Shown here in pieces: positions 55,677-64,000 of a stretch of DNA of 64,000 nucleotides. The position numbers and the translations under genes are program-made. Source of the DNA: Diaporthe sp. PMI_573 (lineage: Eukaryota; Ascomycota; Sordariomycetes; Diaporthales; Diaporthaceae); the NCBI GenBank assembly GCA_021399435.1, contig JAJTUP010000019.1:868001-932000 (forward strand), given 5' to 3'. The notes under the pieces are model-generated. The model did no database searches. It saw nothing but the letters and a program-made list of their open reading frames with translations, and was not told where the DNA came from. The stretch's first letter is position 1. The number at the start of each line of letters is the position of its first letter.

Positions 55677-57882
55677 ATGGCCACCGCCACAGCCCCGGAG
55701 CCCAAGCCCATGCCCATGCCCATGCCGAAGCCTGCTGTCGATGCCAAGGACTTCTATGGTTATCTCTACGACGTCAACAAGACCCCCACCAAGGTTCTCG
55801 ATGCCCTCTTGCGCGCCATCGCGCTCTACATTGTGAGTTGGGCCAGCAGCCAGTCTAGTGTGTTGTTGCCCCGCGCCAAAACGGGACCGGCCGCTAACAA
55901 CACCCGCTTCGTTCGTCCTTGTAGATCAACAACATCGGCGACAAGCAAGACCAGACCCTGAGCCCCACCAAGCTTGCCGCCTTCTACAAGGCCGTCGGCG
56001 GCGACTATGACCGTGAGCTCCCCCTCCCATCCCCCGACCACCACCTGTGGCATGCCGATGTTCTGGCGGCATGCTGAGCTGCGTCACAAACGGCGTTTGC
56101 TGACCTGTGGCCCCCCCTCTTGGCCGCTCAGGACTCTTCGTGAATGCCCCAAACGAGTCCATATCCTTCATCTGGCAGGTCTTTGGCTGCCAGCACACTC
56201 TCCAACCCACGGGAAATGACTACGAGGCTCCCACCGTACCATCCCTGACCCCCAGGGGCTTTGTCCGCTGGCAGTCCATCCAGATTCTGCTCGAGCCCGA
56301 GGAGCATGTGCCCTACATAATATTCGCAGTCGACAACTGGGGCCTGAAGAATCCCGACACCGGCGAGCCTTTCCCCAAGGACATCTCTGCTACCGCTTTC
56401 CCTTCCGCGCCGGATCCCGACATCACTGCATGGCATGCAGCCTGCGGCGAGAAGCTGCGCAAGGAGGCGACACCAAAGGCCTCGCCCAGGCCGACCTTCC
56501 CATCTGCAGCTGATCGCATGAAGGACGCATACTCTCATGTCCCAGCTCCAGACTCGGCAGGCGGCTCCGCTGCCCGGCCGAGGCCAGCGAACCTCGCATC
56601 CGACTACTTCAATCACCGCCCTCCGCTGTTTACACACGTCAGCCCAGGCCACACATCGCGGTACCCGAGAGGCGCTCCTTTGCGCGTGTCTCCCGAAAGG
56701 ATGGAGAGGGTCAGGAGGAACGGCTCTTCGGCTGAGGACATAGCCCGCGAAGAGCGCGCGCGGCGGCGTTCCTTCTCGGACTATCCATCCCCACAGGAGC
56801 AGTTCTCATCTGTGCATCTGAATCCTGGAAGATCCGTCCCACCGAGACGCCACTCTCACCCTCGACGGGGCTTCAGCAGCGATGATTCAGGGTCCGAAGC
56901 TGACTTGAGTCCCAGGTCGAGACGGAGTTCTGGACACCATGCTCCTCCGGCCCGCGGTCCCAAGGTGGCAACACGCTATGCGCATGTCGCGGACCCTGCC
57001 ACTCCCTCTCCGGGCATCCCGCCGCCCGTACCAGGCGGGTCGCCCGCGGTTCAAGTACCCAGCCTCAGGGCGGATAGGGCAGATGGCGGGGTCAAGCTAC
57101 GACCTGATGGCCGAGACTCCCCGGTTTCAAGCGGCAGGAGGAAAAGTGCGGCGCCGTTCGAGGGGGCCAAGGACTGGGCCAAAGATAAAATTGACAAGTT
57201 CTCCACTATACTCCCAATAGTCTCAGACAAACCGCCTCGACGTAACATAAATAGCAGCGGAAGTGGCACCATACCCATCGACCGTATCGACCGGCTTTCG
57301 AAGGACAGTCTTCCTGGTGCTTCGAAAGTGAGCCACCGCAGTTGGTCGTATGACGACCAGAGTGCTTCCGATTCGGAGGAGCGTGATCGGCGGAGGAGAC
57401 GAAGACTCCGGGAGCGGGAACGTGACCGTCGCGACCGCGAGAGGGACGCGTACGAACGAGACCGGGACAGGCCGCCCCGTCGGAGCCGGGACGCCCCACC
57501 GGACTGGGACGACCTCGACCCGAGGGACAAACCGCGGAGCAGGAAGGAGAAGGAGGCGAGGTATCTGCGCAGGCCGGAGAATCCGCGAAGGACGAGCAGC
57601 CATGCTGACGTGGACAGATACAGGCATGATGCGTTTGACCCGCGGGATCGGGAGAGGTATGGCATTGAGAGGGACAGGAGGCGGAGGGGAGGGAGTGGGT
57701 ACGAGGACAGGGACAGGGACAGGGACAGAGATAGGGACAGAGACAGAGACAGAGACAGAGACAGAGACAGAGATAGAGATAGAGAAAGGGAAAGGGAAAG
57801 GGAAAGGGCACCAAGTCCGGAGATCAAGGGCGTCAGTGGCCGGAGGTATCCTACAGAACCGGCGTGGGTTCAAGATGAATGA
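55677..57882 (+). CDS. fungal conserved N-terminal domain protein with Arg-Asp repeat tail, 664 aa
   Basis: Model: 55677-55832, 55925-56012 and 56132-57882, 665 codons. After a Met-Pro repeat (KPMPMPMPKP) comes an ordered domain of about 180 residues: FYGYLYDVNKTPTKVLDALL, INNIGDKQDQTLSPTKLAAF, LFVNAPNESISFIWQVFGCQ and PRGFVRWQSIQILLEPEEHV. I believe this block is catalogued as a fungal domain of unknown function (DUF7514), but I cannot confirm it here. The remaining 450 residues are disordered, Ser/Arg/Pro-rich, with a long alternating Arg-Asp/Arg-Glu tract near the end (coding repeat at 57700-57810), similar to tracts in RNA-binding and speckle proteins. Start ATG 55677 is chosen because upstream in-frame codons lack ATG. 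Confidence 0.88.
57700..57810 (+). repeat. coding GACAGG/GAGACA hexamer repeat
   Basis: GACAGG, then AGAGAC and finally AGGGAA units inside the preceding gene encode alternating Arg-Asp and then Arg-Glu. Copy number is likely variable between strains. Confidence 0.92.
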
Positions 57883-60390
57883 GGTAAAGGCGTAGGAGTC
57901 CTGGATATACCCGACACAGACACGAACAGCCCAAGCACAAAAACGAAGCGGGCGACGAGTCATTATCATTACGATCGACGACGACGACCATGAATGACGA
58001 GCGATAGGGGACGGGAGACGAGAGCAAGGACTGTCACAGCATGCTGCTATATTGGATTGCGAAGAAGGACATAATGGATTGAAGTTTTTTTCTGGCATCT
58101 CCGCCTGGTTGAGAAGCGGGCATGGGTAGCGATGGAACCTACATGTGACAGAGATACTTCCTTCTTTTCGAGACGCCCGTGGGAGACCTTTTACCCAAGC
58201 AAGCGTTCGCTGGGCATCGATGGACATTGGCTGTCTCTTTGCCGTTTAATAGAGGCTGATATTGGCGCTTTCTAGCCAGTTGGTGCCTGTACCGATCGAT
58301 TTGTCTGATAGACTAACAATATCACGTATGTGGACGGGTAATCACTCCGCGTAATGTATGTTTATGTGTGTGTATATGTACTGCGTGTACATATACATAT
58401 ACCTATGCCAGGAGGGAGTCGCAACCGTCATCGCAACAAATATGGTGTCTTGGTACGCACTGCTGATTTGCAATCCCTGGACCTACCTAGTTAGGTAGGC
58501 ATGGTCGTCTTGACTTGTGTGCTGATATATCGTATGACACCCTCTACCCGAGAGGTACAATGATCCGACGCCTAAAAAAGGAGCATCTCACGATATCCAC
58601 GGCTCCAAAATGCTGTAGTCTGTCCACGTTCCTATATGCTCTTGTCCACGTAAACGAGCTCTCCTTCGTGGCTTTCGCGGATCTGGCAGTCCTCGGGGTC
58701 CTCTCCAAGGTCGTGGAGGCAATGTGCACACAAATTATCGAATGCGGCCCCCACTGTTTGTCACAACCATTGAAACAAATTCTGTCATGGTATGTTCACT
58801 CCACGGCTACCTCATCGCCAAGGTATTACTATCATAGGTGCACAATTGAAGTATACTTGAGGAAAGATCTTACTAGTTCTCAGGGGAGCAGTCTTAAGAC
58901 AGAAGTGCCTGCGCAAGTCGATAGCACTCTCGCCGGGAGATAGCTTGCTTTCAGCGATCACAATGACTGGACTCACCGACCATTTTGCCATGCGCAAAAT
59001 ATCTCACACCAGGATATATATCAATGGCTGGCCTGAGAGGATACGTACAGCCTATCGGCAGGCAGGCAGTGAGTTGAGTTGCGGCGCAGGACGACCCAGC
59101 AGACTGGATGCGATGGGTCACCCACATGCTTGAAATTGCCCATGCTTACAGAGCGCTTGTCAAATACGTGCAGCCGCTGGCCATAGGCGGCTAGCACTCG
59201 GCCATGGTTGTCTCCTCTTCGCTTGCAGCGTGGCGTCCTTCGTCTATCTGTGATGTCAGGCAGTACCGTAAGCCATGTTCCGGGAGAGAATGACAAGACA
59301 ACTTCTTAGGCGAAGGCTTGGCACCTCATCATAGATGCACAGCATCTCACCATTGTGTATGTGAGCGCGCGTGTTTGTGGGGCTGATCTCGTCTGGGCCA
59401 TGAGAACTTTGAGCGTGTTACACAGTATAGGGCCACATGATCCGACCCGCGCCTTTTACTACAATCTTGTACGTGGCGAGAAGGGGGGGGAGACAAGGGG
59501 CGGGGAGGAGGGAGGAGGGAGGAGGGTATGAGCCCATGCTCCTCAGCAGGACCCGTTGGACCAGCCGCAGGAGTGTGTGTCTTGGCGAGGAAATCATGAT
59601 CCAACCGCTGGCACGAGGCACAGTTGGACCCACGGGCGAAAGCACGCAGTTCCGCCGATGTCCACCTCAGCAAAATCTTCCCGAGGACGGAAAGCGCCAG
59701 CGGAGAGCCGTTGTCTCTGCACCTGGAGGTCCGGCTAGCTATGTACGGACCACGCTCGTATTCAAGGCTTCCATCGACCACCCCATGCGAAGGGCGGGTG
59801 AAGGCCGTGTCTTGAACATCGTGTCTGCTGGTCTGATCTGATCAGGTCATCGCACACGGCGGCAGTAGTCAACCAAAACGGTCGAGGAATGACGACGGGG
59901 CCAGGCATCAATTGGGCAAAATTTGACGGCGAAGTGAATTGCGTTTCCCTGCTTACCATGGCCTTTGCAAAGCGGCCCGGGCTTATGGAACATGCCCACA
60001 TGAGCTGGGGGTACACAGTAGTGGGGAAAGAAGGCCGCCGATGCCGATGCCAACAACGCCGGCGGGCGGGTCAGCGAAACAGACAGGCAGGCTGGGTTGG
60101 GACAGGCAGCGATTGGGCCACGGGCGATGAATCAGCGACAAAGGCGAGATGAGAAAGGGGGGAGTAAGAGGGCCAGGTGGACGGGGCCGGAGGAATGTGA
60201 GTTGAATGGGCCGCAAGGAAGGGCCGGCGGGGGAGCCGGGCCTTGTTTGTGATGAGGTTGAAAAGCGCCGTGGTGGCATCTCATTCGGCCACGGGTTGGG
60301 GGCCTTTGGCACGGCGGCCACGGCCCCACCCTCGTGTCGGTCTAGGCTGTGTGCTGTGGTGTGCGTTGTTCTTCTGTTCTGTTGTGTGCC

Positions 60391-60420
60391 CAAATAAATA
60401 AAAAAAAAAAAAAAAAAAAA
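60391..60420 (+). repeat. poly(A) run preceded by AATAAA
   Basis: 21 consecutive A residues (60400-60420) directly follow AAATAAAT, which contains a polyadenylation-type AATAAA. No coding sequence precedes it. Confidence 0.85.
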
Positions 60421-60593
60421 GGTCCAAAATGCGGCGGCGGCGTGGTCGGGCGAGCTGGGTCATGTGCGAAGATGATGGGCGAGACGAGAGGCGGAGATGA
60501 CACGGGCGAAAGGAGAGGTGCGAGAGGGCGCGGGTTGATGTTATCATCATTTCTTAACGACCAGCATGGAAGTAGGCACTGGCTCTAGGATGG

Positions 60594-60628
60594 CTGACTG
60601 GTTGGACTGGTTGGACTGGTTGGACTGG
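60594..60628 (+). repeat. 9-bp TTGGACTGG repeat
   Basis: About four tandem TTGGACTGG units. Confidence 0.9.
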
Positions 60629-61121
60629 GCCAGCTACGGTAATCGCATGGCGTTTGTCCAGCCAAGCCAGCCCGGAATGAAACGACCTGTCGGACCGCGT
60701 CAAAAGCTCGCGGCTGCCGATGACCAGTCGTTGGAGGTGCCGGTTCGCCCTGCCCTGTCGACCCGAGGCACCAAGCATGCAGCAAGGAAAAAGGAGCCGG
60801 CGAAAGCCCTACACAGTCAGTGTAGATTGTCCAGCCGTGTGGCCACTTTCGGAAAGTTAAAGAAAGGGGTGTTGGCAACGTCTCGCCATGATTCAGTGCT
60901 CTCGCAGAGTTTGATTCTCCTCACGCCCTTGTTTGTTTTTATTCTGGTTGGGGGTTTCCCACCCAGCTGGCGCCTTGTCGACCGACTGCCGCTTGCAGAT
61001 GCGAGGCCGCGCAGAGTCGGTCCAGGAATGCTGCATCCAGGCGGTCCCCGCCGTCATTCAAACACACTTTGTGGTAGGCGAGGGCATGGCGAGGTCACGT
61101 CTGGATCCTGGCTGGCCCCGT

Positions 61122-61192
61122 GGCCTGTCGGGCTGTCGGTCTGTCGGCCTGTCGGGCTGCCTGGTCGCGGACAGGACAGGACAGGACAGGAC
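61122..61192 (+). repeat. CTGTCGG and GGACA tandem repeats
   Basis: Several CTGTCGG(G/T/C)-type units are followed by about four GGACA units. Confidence 0.85.
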
Positions 61193-61624
61193 AAGGTATC
61201 TTGTTCCGTGTTGGATTGCATGGTCCCGAGATGGCACAGGCTTGAATCATTTCCGTCTCGCAAATGACGACCCAATAATTACCCAGAAACCGGGTGACCG
61301 CAGCATGACTGATCATCATTTTCTGCATTCTACTGCATTCTACCGCACCAATACGGTACGTACCAGATATACGCATATACGGTACCGGTACTGCACACAC
61401 GGTCCTCATAACGTTTATTTCTTCCCTTGACATCCATGCCATAACCACCTCCCCCCCCCACCCCACCCCCAAAACCATGCGTCTGTCTCCGTTTCCGTTG
61501 AATAATAGGAGGAACAGACCTATGCGTTAGCTATCAGAGAGAGCATGTTCACCATGACAGCACCATGTAATGTACGTGCCTTGCTTTACCCCAACCAACC
61601 GGTATCCAGACACCTGGCAAGGGC

Positions 61625-61705
61625 TCGGGACTAGGGGACTAGGGGACTAGGGGACTAGGGGACTAGGGGACTAGGGGACTAGGGGGACGTGGGGACTAGG
61701 GCAAG
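61625..61705 (+). repeat. 8-bp GGGGACTA minisatellite
   Basis: About seven tandem GGGGACTA units with a degenerate 3' end. The regularly spaced G4 runs could form a G-quadruplex. Confidence 0.9.
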
Positions 61706-61887
61706 AGGATACTTAGTGCTTGACATTGCAGTAGCCGTAAGCGGCAGCGCAGGGCTGCAAGGTGACAGGTACTTGAGTACCGGCTGGCACACCCGTATAA
61801 AAATCCAGGCCCGCGGACGCACATGGCCTCCACACACCTCAGCACCCCTGCACACATCATCTTAGTGGGTGCAGGCGCGCATTGCAT

Positions 61888-61925
61888 GTACCTACCTACC
61901 TACCTACCTAGGTACCTACCTACTC
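61888..61925. repeat. CCTA/TAGG simple repeat
   Basis: CCTACC units around a CCTAGGTACC centre, the same sequence type as at 54555-54602. Confidence 0.9.
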
Positions 61926-62580
61926 TACTGTCTATGCAGTGCTCCGTGCCTGAGCACCCTGGGCTCGGATCCCTGGGTACCTGTCATCTCCCCTCGTCCA
62001 GTGGCCCACGGGTGGACGGTGGAGGCACGGCCAAGTCACAAGTCTCACCTTGTCGAAATGCGACTTGCACCTGCTACTCAAAGGCCCGGTCCCGGTCCCG
62101 TCCGCTTCATCAGCCAGTGTCAGTCAAAAGCAAACTTCCCGCCTGCCTCTGCCTCTGCGTCTGCGTCTGCACCTGCGTCTGCATCTGCATCTACTGTACG
62201 TCCTGCACTCCTCCTCCTCTGTAACAACCTCGCGGTTGACTGAACTTGCCTACTTACCCACTTACCCTTCCCTGCTCTCCCTGCTCCCCCTGCTCCCCTT
62301 CTTCCCAAACCCTCTCCCTTCCAGGCCCCTGCCCTCTGCCGTGTGCGTGAACAAACAACACCTAGGACCACCCTGATCGGTTACCATATCCCACTCGACC
62401 TCCTTCTCCCCCCCTCTCGGAATACCAGCAGCACCGCACAGCTCCGAGCGTCTGACCGTGAATCGTTCACAGCAGACTCGACCTGCCACGGCTGACGTTG
62501 CGTGCCAGGCCAAGTCACAATATAACACGACACACGACGCATTCACTTCCTGAGAAGCTGCGTTCCTCATAACCATCGCC

Positions 62581-62583
62581 ATC

Positions 62584-62617
<34 letters not shown>

Positions 62618-62618
62618 A
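62581..62618 (+). repeat. CAC/ATC triplet repeat
   Basis: Six CAC triplets followed by six ATC triplets in the probable 5' UTR of the right-edge gene. Confidence 0.85.
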
Positions 62619-62769
62619 CATCGACTTTGTCTGCCCACGGCCGAATACGACAGCACGACCGCTGCCAAGACTGCGGGCACTCTGAACTGCAGAACACGAG
62701 CTCGTCCATCCAGAACCGACGCCACCCAGGACGCCTATCTGGGCCTTCTCCACGCCCCCGTCAGCCAAG

Positions 62770-64000
62770 ATGAAGGGTCGTCCGGTCGACCAGCTCGTCT
62801 ATGAGCAGATGTTCCCCAAGCCAAAGCCCCAGGAGCCCCAGAATTTCCATGCCCTCCTACAACGATACCTAATCCTCGAGGTCCGCCAGGAGGTCCACTC
62901 CTTTTATGGCCATCTCGACACCGCAGAAGCAAAGTACCCAGGTCTCGACTACACCAACCCCACCCATCGAACTCGACTCAGTAGGTGGCAGTGGCATCGG
63001 AGGATGTTCCGCGCCTTTGACGCCCTACGTCTCACCCCAAGCGAAATTGCCGGCTTGACAAAATGGGAGGGCACCAGATGGGCAAAGGCCCGGTACGAGC
63101 GGGAACAGAACACCACCATCCGCGACACAGCAGCCGACGGCATGCCCCACTGGCTCGATCGCGAGGTCCGCGCCATCACCTCAGGCCCGGCCGATGGCCC
63201 AGACACCGAGGACGACGACGCCATGGCCGAGGTCGATGAGGAGGACAGTGATGGCGAGTTGGAGAGCGTCGGCATTGCGTTGAATGAGCAGCTTCGCCAG
63301 CGGGTAGCCGCCAGGAACGCAGGGGATCTGTCCTTGCCCGTGGACGAGGCTTGGGAGCAGTGGTTCAAGAACGCAGTAGAGACGGGCGAGATCTCACACA
63401 TGCGAGATAGGATCACCCACGTTTCCCCACAGGACCTCTTCCCCCCACGGTTCATCGACGCCGCGAGAGCTGGGAACTGGCACGACATCCCCGAATTCCT
63501 GCGGGATCTGATCAGGGATGGCCTACGTGCTGAAGACAACCGCCTCCAAGGTCGCTCAGCAGTTCCCTCTGCGTCATCCGCAGCCTCAAACTCGAGCGTC
63601 TTCAGCCTTCTATCTGCGCCTCTCCCGCCAGCATCTCACAGCACCCGCACCTCAACGACACGCAGCTCTTATTCAAATCTACGCATACCCGGCGCCTTCG
63701 ATGATGGTGGCACGTCGCATGTGCAACGTGGCCAGGCTTAGGAATACGGGTTGCCGCCCCGTCTCACTATGCCTCCTCGCCCACCTCAAATACGACCAAG
63801 CCACTTCATACGTTTACCAAGATACACGATACCGGTCCTTCTCAGCCCGAGGCGCTCTAGTCTGCGCGGCGAGCCGATAATGGAACTAAGAGGAGGGTTC
63901 ATCAGACACTCGGCGGATGTCAAAACATCCGCCGTCAAGGTCAGCGAATCCATTGTCAGCTTCGGTCCGCCTGCAGTCGAGAGCCTTATTCCATCTTTGG
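62770..64000 (+). CDS. hypothetical protein, frame interrupted by one TAG, truncated by the window edge
   Basis: From ATG 62770 the frame runs 323 codons to a TAG at 63739-63741. The N-terminal 130 residues look ordered and conserved: MKGRPVDQLVYEQMFPKPKP, LQRYLILEVRQEVHSFYGHL, WHRRMFRAFDALRLTPSEIA, GLTKWEGTRWAKARYEREQN. An acidic stretch (about residues 145-170) and a second helical block (AWEQWFKNAVETGEISHMRD, FIDAARAGNWHDIPEFLRDL) follow, then a Ser-rich linker. After the TAG the same frame stays open for 86 codons to the window end and still looks like protein (ELRGGFIRHSADVKTSAVKV, ESIVSFGPPAVESLIPSL). I found no intron with good signals that removes the TAG. I recognise no named family. 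Confidence 0.7.

Larger units (their letters stand above)
57883..62769. other. 4.9-kb repeat-rich, gene-poor region
   Basis: No exon chain with recognisable motifs. The region is dominated by simple repeats and minisatellites, listed separately. CCTACCTAGTTAGGTAGG at about 58482-58499 is another CCTA/TAGG palindrome. The last 600 nt are pyrimidine-rich and likely hold the promoter and 5' UTR of the right-edge gene. Confidence 0.5.

Noticed and set aside
57051..58227. Long minus-strand open frames rich in Ser/Leu and Pro/Cys over the Arg-Asp repeat gene.
   Set aside because: They are the antisense of a coding hexamer repeat; low-complexity composition and no domain. The plus-strand gene has a conserved domain and splice-consistent exons.

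Overview
The window looks like nuclear DNA of a filamentous ascomycete (Pezizomycotina, most probably a Sordariomycete). The signs are short GT-AG introns (about 50 to 160 nt) with CTGAC or CTAAC-like branch points, two Zn2Cys6 transcription factors, a large intronless disordered exon, long gene-poor stretches full of simple repeats, and recognisable fungal housekeeping genes (sds22, csn12, ribosomal protein eL20, xylose reductase). There is no operon structure. All exon coordinates were worked out by hand from splice signals and reading phase.

Left part (1-21.2 kb): an edge-truncated minus-strand hypothetical gene (1-1203); an F-box protein with three introns (2715-4998); a SprT-like putative zinc metalloprotease (7165-8463) facing a decayed SprT-like relative (8985-9608); a mucin-like single-pass membrane protein with a small Cys-rich head (10447-12145); an NmrA/EasG-like NAD(P)-binding protein (13976-15103) convergent with a Zn2Cys6 regulator (15377-17196); and a broken platelet-activating-factor-acetylhydrolase-like gene (19695-21185).

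Middle part (25.4-44.1 kb): a 1007-residue disordered protein ending in a Cys-rich module; a small tail-anchored-looking protein; NAD(P)H-dependent D-xylose reductase with two XlnR/Xyr1-type GGCTAAA boxes in its upstream region; the PP1 regulator sds22; a Bem46/ABHD13-like alpha/beta hydrolase; a cytochrome P450; and a BTB-domain protein. A 15-bp minisatellite follows the P450.

Right part (45.5-64 kb): csn12 (PCI domain) divergent from eL20; a Zn2Cys6 regulator of 829 residues divergent from a GNAT acetyltransferase; a small DUF1772-type membrane protein; a protein with a conserved fungal N-terminal domain and an Arg-Asp repeat tail; almost 5 kb of repeat-rich DNA; and a hypothetical gene at the right edge whose frame is interrupted by one TAG but stays open to the end of the window.

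The genes are mostly unrelated housekeeping or accessory genes. The only pairs with a hint of joint function are the EasG-like enzyme with its convergent regulator and the two SprT-like genes. I did not see an unmistakable new system. The best leads are the interrupted right-edge gene, the SprT-like pair, the decayed PAF-AH gene, and the 15-bp repeat with scattered inverted copies.
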